From JBBECJ01 sp041751795 (lineage in GTDB: Bacteria; Chloroflexota; Chloroflexia; Thermomicrobiales; CFX8), in contig JBGSWU010000070.1 in NCBI GenBank assembly GCA_041751795.1, positions 1 through 5,046 on the forward strand: DNA of 5,046 nt. The letters run 5' to 3'. Positions 1 through 5,046 of this stretch are shown piece after piece. The notes below the pieces were generated by a model. The model saw only the letters and a list, made by a program, of their open reading frames with translations. It was not told the origin of the DNA and made no database searches. The number at the start of each line of letters is the position of its first letter. The first letter of the stretch is position 1. Both the position numbers and the translations under genes were made by a program.

Positions 1-1399
1 AGTCGAAGCGCGGCGCGGAGACTGCCTCGACCGGTGAGAGACCGTGGTCGAGCACGTTCAGGAGCGCCTGGAGGACACCAGTGATGATCCGCGTGCCGCC
101 TGGCGCACCCAGCGTCAGGACGATCTCGCCATCGCGGAGGACGATCGTCGGGCACATGCCGGTGATGCGTGCTTTGCCTGGCGCGATCGAGTTCGGCAGT
201 CCCGGCTGCGGGTTGGCGGTATTCATAATGTTGTTCCAGGTGAAGCCATAGCCTGCCGAGACGACGCCGCTGCTGGAGCCGAGTGAGTGCGTCAGGGCGA
301 TCGCGTTGCCGGCGTCGTCCATGACGCTGATGTTGGTCGTCGTTGGCGACTCAGGGTAGCGCGGAACGGTGAACGCCTCCCCGGCCTTGATCTTTGCGTA
401 CCACTCATCGGCGCGCTCGTCTGAGAGCAGCAAGTCGACCGGGACATCGTGGAACGCAGGATCGGCGACGAACGAGTACCAGTCGTGATACGCAGCCTTC
501 ATTGCGTGACCGACGAGGTCGATGTACTCGACGCTGTTGAGGCCGAGCGCCGCGATGTCCTCGTGCTCGATGATCTTGAGCGTCTGCGCCATGCAGATGC
601 CGCCTCCAGCAGGAGGATTGGTCAGCACCGTCTGGCCACGATATTGGACGCGAAGCGGCTCGCTCACCCGCACCTTGTAGTTCGCCAGATCGTCCCCCGT
701 GATGAACGAGCCATGTGCTGCCAGGTCAGCGGCGAGTTCCTGGGCCAGCGAGCCCTCGTAGAACTCTCGGGGCCCGCCATCGGCGAGTCGCTGGAGCGTG
801 CGCGTATGGTCGGGGTTCATGAACCGCTCACCGGGGAGGTAGCCGGAGCCGTCGGCCTTGAAGTAGATGTCGTGGCAGGCATCGGTTGCCTTCAGCCGCT
901 CCCCGAACGATGTGTGCAGTCCGTAGCCCGGCAGGTTCCATAGCCGCCAGAGTTCGGGAGTGACGGCGTAGCCAGCATCGGAAATGCGGATCGCAGCCTG
1001 CAGGGCATCCTTCCAGGAAATCGTCCCGAAGCGATCGAGCAACTCGGCCATTCCGGCGACGGTGCCAGGTGTCATGATCGAACCATAGCCGATGTCGTTG
1101 ACTTTGCCTTCGAGGTGATAGCCGTAGCCGGTCCAGTCCTGCTCGATGACGATGTCCTGCCACATCTCTGGCGTCGCCTTCGAACCAGCCGTGCCGTTGA
1201 AATCGACCGACACTTCCTCGCCACTTGCGGTGCGGACCGTCGCGGAACCGAAGCCAGCGACACCGCACATTTGTGGATCGACGACCATCTGAACGAACGC
1301 TGCCGTTACTGCCGCGTCGATGGCATTACCGCCATTGCAGAGAACATCGACACCTGTCTCGACTGCTGGCACCTGTGGCGCCACAACCATCCCACCCAT
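1..1399 (-). CDS. Gamma-glutamyltranspeptidase-family Ntn-hydrolase, C-terminus cut by window edge
   Basis: The frame is open from ATG 1397-1399 to the left edge and gives 466 residues; family members usually have 520-580, so about 60-110 are missing. The start is well fixed: in-frame TGA and TAA lie at 1412-1417, and GAGAGGA sits 7 nt upstream. Family landmarks run in order: CNGGNAIDAAV (21-31), MTPGTVAGMAELLDRFGT (109-126), NPPAGGGI (261-268), TTNISVMDDAGNAIALT (354-370), WNN (388-390), PTIVLRDGE (417-425), GAPGGTRIIT (431-440) and SAPRFD (461-466). By alignment the nucleophile is Thr354 (codon 340-338), so autoprocessing should cut between Thr353 and Thr354. There is no signal peptide; the protein starts at the mature core, suggesting a cytosolic enzyme. 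Compared from memory with E. coli GGT, the gamma-glutamyl-binding residues Arg114, Asn411, Gln430, Asp433, Ser462 and Ser463 become Asn68, Gly374, Ile391, Thr394, Thr413 and Gly414. I am sure of the family but not of the substrate, so no symbol is given. Confidence 0.93.
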   Translation of the reverse strand, partial: MGGMVVAPQVPAVETGVDVLCNGGNAIDAAVTAAFVQMVVDPQMCGVAGFGSATVRTASGEEVSVDFNGTAGSKATPEMWQDIVIEQDWTGYGYHLEGKVNDIGYGSIMTPGTVAGMAELLDRFGTISWKDALQAAIRISDAGYAVTPELWRLWNLPGYGLHTSFGERLKATDACHDIYFKADGSGYLPGERFMNPDHTRTLQRLADGGPREFYEGSLAQELAADLAAHGSFITGDDLANYKVRVSEPLRVQYRGQTVLTNPPAGGGICMAQTLKIIEHEDIAALGLNSVEYIDLVGHAMKAAYHDWYSFVADPAFHDVPVDLLLSDERADEWYAKIKAGEAFTVPRYPESPTTTNISVMDDAGNAIALTHSLGSSSGVVSAGYGFTWNNIMNTANPQPGLPNSIAPGKARITGMCPTIVLRDGEIVLTLGAPGGTRIITGVLQALLNVLDHGLSPVEAVSAPRFD

Positions 1400-1406
1400 G
1401 TCCGCT

Positions 1407-1413
1407 TCCTCTC
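1407..1413 (-). promoter_or_regulatory. Ribosome binding site of the GGT-family gene
   Basis: Read on the minus strand this is GAGAGGA, 7 nt before the ATG at 1399. With the in-frame TGA five codons upstream, it fixes the start and excludes a longer N-terminal signal sequence. Confidence 0.6.
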
Positions 1414-1446
1414 ATTACGCTCGGCCACGTTGGATCGCGTTCGTGG

Positions 1447-1476
1447 ATCATCGCGCAAAATGAATGGAATGGTCAA
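1447..1476 (-). promoter_or_regulatory. Candidate sigma70-type promoter for the GGT-family gene
   Basis: On the minus strand TTGACC (1476-1471, five of six matches to TTGACA) is followed after 18 nt by GATGAT (1452-1447, four of six to TATAAT). Transcription would start near 1440, leaving a leader of about 40 nt. The match is by eye only and the -10 box is weak. Confidence 0.35.
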
Positions 1477-1501
1477 CGAAACGGCGGATGCCGTGTATGA
1501 T
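1473..1501 (+). promoter_or_regulatory. Candidate promoter for the lipoprotein gene, overlapping the divergent one
   Basis: TATGAT at 1496-1501 is a good -10 box (five of six). The -35 position 17 nt upstream, TCAACG at 1473-1478, is weak (three of six) and overlaps the -35 box of the minus-strand promoter. A 7-bp inverted repeat, CAAAATG (1456-1462) and CATTTTG (1513-1519), flanks this core and could be a regulator site, though it is short enough to be chance. Confidence 0.3.
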
Positions 1502-1533
1502 TCGCTGCCTTCCATTTTGTGACGACAGTAACC

Positions 1534-1539
1534 GAGAGG
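1534..1539 (+). promoter_or_regulatory. Ribosome binding site of the lipoprotein gene
   Basis: GAGAGG lies 10 nt before the ATG at 1550. The spacing is slightly long. It supports this ATG, which is also the start that places a complete lipoprotein signal peptide at the N-terminus. Confidence 0.5.
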
Positions 1540-1549
1540 CCAGACTGCA

Positions 1550-2326
1550 ATGTATCGGATCGCCAGCATCGTTCTGATCGCATTCGCATTGGTTGCCTGT
1601 GGTGGTGACGACGATGCGGATGACGACTCCACGTCATCGTCAAATCGAACGCCGCCGACGAGTGTCGCGACGACGCCAACCAGTTCCAACGCTGGTAAAC
1701 CGACGCCAGCAGCACCGACGACATTCGCAACGTTTGGCTCCGAACCCACCGCGACACAAACAGGCTCAGGCCCCGTTGACGCGACAGCGACAACGTCGAC
1801 TCCTGCTGAAGCGACAGCAACAACGTCGACCAACGATCCGGACAGCGCAGAAGGCGCACCGACACACGCCAGCAGCGATTTCCCAGATGTTCGAGTTCCG
1901 CTCGAAGTCGGCAGCAGTGCTGAGGTCGGGTCGATGGACCCTGACCCGTTTGGCGACACGTCATCGCGCCACGAGGAATCCAGGGTCAAGGTCACGATCA
2001 ACGAGATTCTGGATCCGGCGGAGCTTGAGGGCACGATCTTCGGGCCAGAACCCGGCAACCGGTGGTTTGCGATCGACATTACGATGGAAGCGACCGGCAG
2101 CGAGATCGCCAACACTGGCATCTGGACACTGGCGACAAGCGACGGGATCGAATACACCAACATCATCACCCTGGGCAGCACGCCGGACATCACCTACGGC
2201 AGCATCGAACCGGGCGCGACCGCCGAAGGGCTGGTTGTCTTTGAGATTCCGGAAGATTCTGTCGTGCAGTGGATCCTGATGAGTCCGACCATCTTTGTCG
2301 GCGACAATCTGGTGTTCGTGAACTGA
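1550..2326 (+). CDS. Lipoprotein with Ser/Thr/Pro linker and a DUF4352-like C-terminal domain
   Basis: The product has 258 residues. The N-terminus is a short type II signal peptide (Arg3, hydrophobic run 4-16) ending in the lipobox LVAC with Cys17, so the mature protein should be lipid-anchored on the outer face of the cytoplasmic membrane. Directly after the cysteine comes an acidic run (GGDDDADDD, 18-26). A low-complexity Thr/Ser/Pro/Ala linker with an internal repeat (about 27-110) follows, as is typical of spacers that lift a domain off the membrane. The C-terminal domain (about 117-258) has the pattern of a DUF4352 or telokin-like immunoglobulin-type beta domain: NRWFAIDITMEATG near 170-183, TSDGIEYTN near 197-204, and PGATAEGLVVFEIPEDS near 221-237. 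Domain assignment is from pattern and not from a search. The function is unknown; such domains usually act in binding or envelope interactions. It is divergently transcribed from the GGT-family gene. Confidence 0.85.
   Translation: MYRIASIVLIAFALVACGGDDDADDDSTSSSNRTPPTSVATTPTSSNAGKPTPAAPTTFATFGSEPTATQTGSGPVDATATTSTPAEATATTSTNDPDSAEGAPTHASSDFPDVRVPLEVGSSAEVGSMDPDPFGDTSSRHEESRVKVTINEILDPAELEGTIFGPEPGNRWFAIDITMEATGSEIANTGIWTLATSDGIEYTNIITLGSTPDITYGSIEPGATAEGLVVFEIPEDSVVQWILMSPTIFVGDNLVFVN
1781..1830 (+). repeat. Imperfect 20-bp direct repeat inside the lipoprotein linker
   Basis: Two 20-bp copies (1781-1800 and 1811-1830, one mismatch) are separated by 10 bp, giving a 30-bp period. They encode ATATTST twice, separated by PAE (residues 78-94). 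The period is a multiple of three, so gain or loss of a unit keeps the frame and only changes linker length. Confidence 0.8.
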
Positions 2327-2353
2327 TTCGCGTGGAGACACGGGTGACGATGC

Positions 2354-2776
2354 TTGTTGGTCGTGTTTCCGCCGGTAACGCTGTACGCCGCCGCTCCTAA
2401 CGTGGATTGCGGAAGCATTACCTCGATCGAGCGGGGTGACGTGGCTGGGATGGGAGACCGGGCGGGTCTTTTGAGCGATCCCGGTCAATCGATGGTGGAG
2501 ATGACCCGCCCCTACTGGTTGAGCGACTATCCAAAGCGTCGAAGCAACGCTTCTGAGAACCGCTTTAACGTGGACATGCGCCACAGTCATGATTTCCGCA
2601 TGCCCGTCGGCAGCTCGCGTGGCATCCTCCTCGAGAATCCCGCGAACGACTCAGCCGCGACCTGCTCCGGTATCGCGACGGTTCAATACCTGCGACATCA
2701 CACATTGCTCGACGCTATCCTCGATGCTCCGAGGGCGCGCAGCATGATCGGGGTCGATGAACGGCCACCCGGCTAA
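2354..2776 (+). CDS. Possible small hypothetical protein, TTG start
   Basis: A frame of 140 residues starts at TTG 2354 and stops at TAA 2774-2776, 26 bp before mgtE. I recognise no family. It has no clear signal peptide or membrane helix; the N-terminal hydrophobic stretch LVVFPPVTLYAAAP is broken by prolines. Two observations favour coding. GGTGA (2343-2347) lies 6 nt before the TTG, and counting codons 2501-2773 gives G+C of about 59, 51 and 73% at positions one, two and three, the usual pattern of a real gene in a GC-rich genome. The first 49 codons also have about 69% at position three. Against it are the rare start codon, the lack of any recognisable motif, and the fact that a 140-codon open frame is not rare at this G+C. 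It could also be a decaying gene or untranslated leader of mgtE. Confidence 0.33.
   Translation: MLVVFPPVTLYAAAPNVDCGSITSIERGDVAGMGDRAGLLSDPGQSMVEMTRPYWLSDYPKRRSNASENRFNVDMRHSHDFRMPVGSSRGILLENPANDSAATCSGIATVQYLRHHTLLDAILDAPRARSMIGVDERPPG
2455..2511 (+). other. Overlapping inverted repeats with mutually exclusive pairings
   Basis: One segment, AGACCGGGCGGGTCT (2455-2469), can pair in three ways. It can fold on itself (AGACC with GGTCT, 5-nt loop, then three T). GACCGGG (2456-2462) can pair with CCCGGTC (2480-2486). GGGCGGGTC (2460-2468) can pair perfectly over 9 bp with GACCCGCCC (2503-2511). In RNA these exclude each other. The first looks like a short, weak intrinsic terminator downstream of the lipoprotein gene. 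Whether any of them regulates mgtE is inference. No M-box (ykoK) riboswitch consensus was recognised. Confidence 0.35.
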
Positions 2777-2802
2777 CCGTCACTCGGTGCCAACGGCATG
2801 GA

Positions 2803-4161
2803 ATGGGAAACAGCGTGGAGCGAGAGACATTGTTGGATGAGGTCCGCGAGCGCATTCAGCAACGCGATGCCGTCGCGGTAACGCGCCTCGCTCAGCACGT
2901 CAATCGAGCCGACTGGGCCAGACTGATTCCCGACCTGACACCGCCGGAAATCGCCGTCCTGTTGCAGTGGTTACCGGACGAGGACATTCCTGCCGTCCTG
3001 GCCGAACTCGAACCGGAATTCGCCGCGCGGATTCTCCGAACACTGACTCGCCAGGCGGCTGCCGATCTGCTGGAAGCGATCGACCCTGACGACGCGACCG
3101 ACATTGTCGAAGAACTCTCCGCCCGTGAAGCCGAAGAGATCCTCGTCGCGATGGAGCAGGCCGAGGCGGACGAGATCCGTGAACTGATGGCCTACCCTCC
3201 AGATACAGCCGGTGGGCGGATGACACCGGCGTACGTCGCAGTCAGCCCCGATCTGCGTGCGGACCAGGCCGTTGTCGCCCTCAGGCAGGTGGCGGAAGAA
3301 GCCGAAACTGTCAACTACGTCTACGTCACCGACGATGACGAGAAACTGCTCGGTGTCCTCTCCCTCCACCGGCTCGTCCTGACCTCACCGCACACGCGCA
3401 TCTCTGATCTGATGGCGGCTGGCGTTATTTCCGTTCCTGCCCAGGCCGATCAGGAAGTCGCCGCCCGGATGCTGACCGAATACGATCTCCTTGCCCTGCC
3501 GGTCATTGATAGCGAAGGCCACCTGCTCGGAATCATCACCGTCGATGACGTGTCCGACATTCTCGAAGAAGAAGCAACCGAGGACATTGAGCGGCTCGGT
3601 GGTTCGCAGCCACTCGATGAGTCGTACCTTCGCGCGCGCCCGTTTCTGCTGTGGCGGCGGCGTGTCGGCTGGCTGCTCGTGCTGTTCCTGGCGGGAGCCT
3701 ACACCAGCACAATCCTCCGCTTCTTTGATGACGAACTCCAGTCAGAAGTCGAGTTGGCCTTCTTCATTCCGCTGCTGATCGGCATCGGCGGCAACGTCGG
3801 CTCACAGGTCGTCACGACGATTGTGCGTTCGATGGCCGTCGATGATATCGACATCGGCGACACGTTCAGAATCGTCGGCAAGGAAATGCAAACAGCGATC
3901 ATGCTCAGTGCGGTCCTTGCGACAGCGATGTTCGGGAGAACGATTTTCATGGGCGTCGGCGTTGACCTCGGCATCGTTGTCGCCATCAGCGTGACGGCAA
4001 TCGTCCTCTGGGCTGCGCTGATCGCTGCCGTCCTGCCGCTCTTCCTGCGCCAGTTGCGCGTCGATCCCGCCGTCGTCTCGGCCCCGCTGATCACGACGCT
4101 CGTTGACGGCACCGGCCTGATCATCTACTTCAGTGCGGCGAAGTTGATTCTCGACCTGTAA
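2803..4161 (+). CDS. mgtE: Magnesium channel/transporter MgtE
   Basis: The product has 452 residues, the normal length for MgtE, a homodimeric Mg2+-selective channel of the cytoplasmic membrane that closes when cytosolic Mg2+ is high. The order is complete. A helical, acidic N domain (about 25-130) contains repeated motifs such as LTPPEIAVLLQWLPDED and AADLLEAIDPDDATDIVEEL. Two CBS domains follow (about 142-200 and 203-262, the second with DLLALPVIDSEGHLLGIITVDDV), then a linking plug helix (about 255-280). The membrane domain has five helices, at about 284-307, 317-343, 364-387, 389-416 and 424-450. Helix 2 carries the family signature PLLIGIGGNVGSQ (323-335). Helix 5 carries LITTLVDGTGLIIYF (429-443), whose Asp435 matches the pore aspartate of Thermus MgtE (Asp432). 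The ATG at 2803 has only a poor ribosome binding site; GTG 2815, four residues inside, with GGGA upstream, is an alternative start. No strong promoter was found close upstream. Confidence 0.96.
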   Translation: MGNSVERETLLDEVRERIQQRDAVAVTRLAQHVNRADWARLIPDLTPPEIAVLLQWLPDEDIPAVLAELEPEFAARILRTLTRQAAADLLEAIDPDDATDIVEELSAREAEEILVAMEQAEADEIRELMAYPPDTAGGRMTPAYVAVSPDLRADQAVVALRQVAEEAETVNYVYVTDDDEKLLGVLSLHRLVLTSPHTRISDLMAAGVISVPAQADQEVAARMLTEYDLLALPVIDSEGHLLGIITVDDVSDILEEEATEDIERLGGSQPLDESYLRARPFLLWRRRVGWLLVLFLAGAYTSTILRFFDDELQSEVELAFFIPLLIGIGGNVGSQVVTTIVRSMAVDDIDIGDTFRIVGKEMQTAIMLSAVLATAMFGRTIFMGVGVDLGIVVAISVTAIVLWAALIAAVLPLFLRQLRVDPAVVSAPLITTLVDGTGLIIYFSAAKLILDL

Positions 4162-4193
4162 CGCGCTTGCGTGGTACGCGCGTGCCATTGAAC

Positions 4194-4208
4194 TGGAATA
4201 AGATTCCA
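4194..4208. promoter_or_regulatory. Perfect 6-bp dyad (TGGAAT-AAG-ATTCCA) between mgtE and the rhodanese gene
   Basis: The 15-bp dyad lies 57 bp before the rhodanese ATG and 32 bp after the mgtE stop. There is no T run after it, so it does not look like a terminator. It could be a binding site for a dimeric regulator. A TTGAAC at 4188-4193, resembling a -35 box, sits next to it, but I see no convincing -10 box at the right distance. It may be chance. Confidence 0.3.
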
Positions 4209-4255
4209 CACGAGCGATCCACGCTAGCTGTTGCGTGGACAGTGAGTATCGAACT

Positions 4256-4261
4256 GGAGGG
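4256..4261 (+). promoter_or_regulatory. Ribosome binding site that fixes the rhodanese start
   Basis: GGAGGG, a near-perfect Shine-Dalgarno, ends 4 nt before ATG 4266. The same frame is open further upstream to a TTG at 4167, but those 33 extra residues have no ribosome binding site and do not belong to the rhodanese fold, so ATG 4266 is preferred. Confidence 0.8.
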
Positions 4262-4265
4262 CACA

Positions 4266-4652
4266 ATGGCGACTGGCAAGACTGCCGCAGAAATGGTGTC
4301 TGAGGCGAAATCGAAGATCGACCTGCTCGGGCCGGATCAGGTGGCCGAGGAGATAAAGAGCGACGATGCCGTGCTCGTTGACCTGCGCGAAACTCCAGAG
4401 CGCGAGCAGAACGGCGCGATCCCCGGGGCCATCCACGCATCGCGAGGGATGCTTGAGTTCTTCGCAGATCCGTCCAGCCCGTACCACAAGGCCGAGCTCG
4501 ACCCGAACAAGCGCGTCATCCTCCACTGCGCTTCTGGCGGACGCTCGGCGCTCGCCGCGAAAACCCTTCAGGAGATGGGCTACAGCAACGTCGCCCACCT
4601 CGAAGGCGGCATGAACGCCTGGAAAGAAGCCGGGAAACCGACTGACTCGTAG
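4266..4652 (+). CDS. Single-domain rhodanese-like sulfurtransferase
   Basis: The product has 128 residues and is one rhodanese domain with no signal peptide, hence cytosolic. Family motifs are LVDLRETPER (37-46, the usual V-D-x-R-x-x-x-E segment), GAIPGAIHASRGMLEF (50-65), the active-site loop CASGGRS (88-94) and HLEGGMNAWKEAG (111-123). Cys88 should carry the persulfide sulfur, and the six-residue loop is typical of sulfurtransferases and not of Cdc25-type phosphatases. Such proteins move sulfane sulfur from thiosulfate, persulfides or polysulfide to cyanide, thiols or protein acceptors; the physiological donor and acceptor here cannot be told. The N-terminal 20 residues (MATGKTAAEMVSEAKSKIDL) form a predicted helix before the domain. 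The gene is in line with mgtE after a 104-bp gap, so co-transcription is possible, but no functional link is evident. Confidence 0.94.
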   Translation: MATGKTAAEMVSEAKSKIDLLGPDQVAEEIKSDDAVLVDLRETPEREQNGAIPGAIHASRGMLEFFADPSSPYHKAELDPNKRVILHCASGGRSALAAKTLQEMGYSNVAHLEGGMNAWKEAGKPTDS

Positions 4653-4840
4653 TTCTTAGCGCGGTTGTCACATGGGTTGCAATCCAGGACGCGACGTGCG
4701 GGCCTTCGGACGGGGAACAGCGAGCGTCCGCATCCAGAGCGCTCGAGTAGTGAATCGTCGCTACCGCCCAGGCCACGCGGTTCTTCGCCGCGGCTCTGTC
4801 GGTCACCATTGTGAATGTGACGAGCAGGAGCGCACCATTG
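4653..4840. other. Non-coding stretch after the rhodanese gene
   Basis: No frame here has protein-like features. A hairpin with 6-bp perfect arms (CGGACG 4707-4712 and CGTCCG 4725-4730, 12-nt loop) lacks a T run and is not a standard terminator. I see no clear terminator for the rhodanese gene. Confidence 0.5.
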
Positions 4841-4982
4841 GCCCTGTCATCCTGAACCGCAGTGAAAGATCGCTCAGCGTTCACAACAGGCGGAAGCCAA
4901 TCGGTAAAGTGATGCTGCCACGCCGAACCACCCAGTCGGTCAAGACCAGGCGATCCTTCACTGCGGTTCAGGATGACAGGGC
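4841..4982. repeat. REPIN/MITE-like element: 33-bp inverted arms around a 76-bp spacer
   Basis: The arm at 4841-4873 (starting GCCCTGTCATCCTGAACCGC) is repeated in reverse complement at 4950-4982 with one mismatch in 33 bp (position 4956 against its partner). The spacer is 76 bp (4874-4949) and has no coding content. Two inverted copies of a short palindromic unit in an intergenic region are the layout of a REPIN/BIME, and the size also fits a small MITE. The core TCATCCTGA...GAT(C) resembles a dispersed repeat seen in several GC-rich bacterial genomes; that resemblance is from memory. No transposase gene is in the window and I found no clear target-site duplication. The transcript could fold into a long hairpin and might serve to end transcription coming from either side. 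Confidence 0.85.
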
Positions 4983-5046
4983 GAGGTGATACGTCCATGT
5001 CGACACTAATACGGTGGTCGACGACTCAAGTTGACAGAACCAGCGG
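4983..5046 (+). promoter_or_regulatory. Possible start of a promoter region for a gene beyond the right edge
   Basis: A perfect TTGACA lies at 5031-5036, but the expected -10 box would fall past the end of the window. Upstream, two GTCGAC hexamers (4999-5004 and 5017-5022) lie 12 bp apart; each is its own palindrome, so they could form an operator or be chance in GC-rich DNA. The downstream gene is not visible. Confidence 0.2.

Noticed and set aside
449..943. Plus-strand 164-codon frame
   Set aside because: It lies fully inside the minus-strand GGT-family gene, whose family motifs are continuous; the plus-strand product has no recognisable features.
828..1268. Minus-strand 146-codon frame
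   Set aside because: It is another frame on the same strand as the GGT-family gene and is rich in Arg, as out-of-frame readings of GC-rich genes are.
1306..2193. Minus-strand 295-codon frame opposite the lipoprotein gene
   Set aside because: Long antisense frames are common in GC-rich DNA. Its Ser/Val/Ala-rich product mirrors the low-complexity linker, and the plus strand has a clear lipobox and domain.
2331..2342. CGTG-GAGA-CACG hairpin just after the lipoprotein stop as a terminator
   Set aside because: The stem is only 4 bp and no T run follows.
1961..2590. Minus-strand 209-codon frame spanning the lipoprotein 3' half and the gap
   Set aside because: It overlaps the conserved C-terminal domain of the lipoprotein on the opposite strand and shows no motif.
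2327..2802. M-box (ykoK) magnesium riboswitch before mgtE
   Set aside because: None of the conserved M-box sequence blocks could be recognised.
4167..4265. Longer rhodanese starting at TTG 4167
   Set aside because: There is no ribosome binding site there, and the extra 33 residues are unlike the family; ATG 4266 has GGAGGG just upstream.
3802..4440. Minus-strand 212-codon frame across the mgtE 3' end and rhodanese
   Set aside because: It is antisense to two well-supported genes, and its Arg/Asp-rich composition is that of a shadow frame.
4516..4998. Minus-strand 160-codon frame, and the plus-strand frame 4672-4989
   Set aside because: Both run through the inverted-repeat element, and the first also overlaps the rhodanese active-site region. 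The repeat arms explain the open frames better than coding does.

Overview
The window looks like chromosomal DNA from a GC-rich bacterium (roughly 60% G+C by eye), with strong G/C preference at third codon positions. The sequence does not fix the taxon. A Chloroflexota (Thermomicrobia-like) or actinobacterial-type background would fit the composition, the Ser/Thr/Pro-rich lipoprotein linker, and a TCATCCTGA...GATC palindromic repeat like those I associate with such genomes. That placement is inference only.

Left part (1-1399, minus strand): a gamma-glutamyltranspeptidase-family Ntn-hydrolase. Its first 466 residues are present and its C-terminus runs off the left edge. The catalytic threonine and the oxyanion-hole glycines are present, but nearly every residue that recognises the gamma-glutamyl group in the E. 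coli enzyme is replaced, so the substrate is probably different. A 150-bp divergent intergenic region (1400-1549) holds candidate overlapping promoters. To its right, on the plus strand, is a lipoprotein (1550-2326) with a lipobox, a low-complexity linker and a C-terminal domain resembling DUF4352.

Middle (2327-2802): a 476-bp stretch without a recognisable gene. It contains a 140-codon TTG-initiated frame with coding-like position-specific GC and a plausible Shine-Dalgarno, so it may be a real small gene. It also contains overlapping inverted repeats that could form alternative RNA hairpins.

Right part: mgtE (2803-4161), a full-length Mg2+ channel with N domain, CBS pair and five-helix membrane domain. 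It is followed after about 100 bp by a single-domain rhodanese (4266-4652) with its own strong ribosome binding site. The last ~400 bp are non-coding by my reading. They carry a 142-bp inverted-repeat element (two 33-bp arms with one mismatch, 76-bp spacer) resembling a REPIN/BIME or small MITE, and a possible -35 box just before the window ends.

There is no obvious shared pathway. The genes look like independent housekeeping or accessory functions: a GGT-like hydrolase, an envelope lipoprotein, Mg2+ uptake and sulfur transfer. No phage, CRISPR, tRNA or rRNA feature was seen. The most notable points are the altered active-site pocket of the GGT-like enzyme and the inverted-repeat element.
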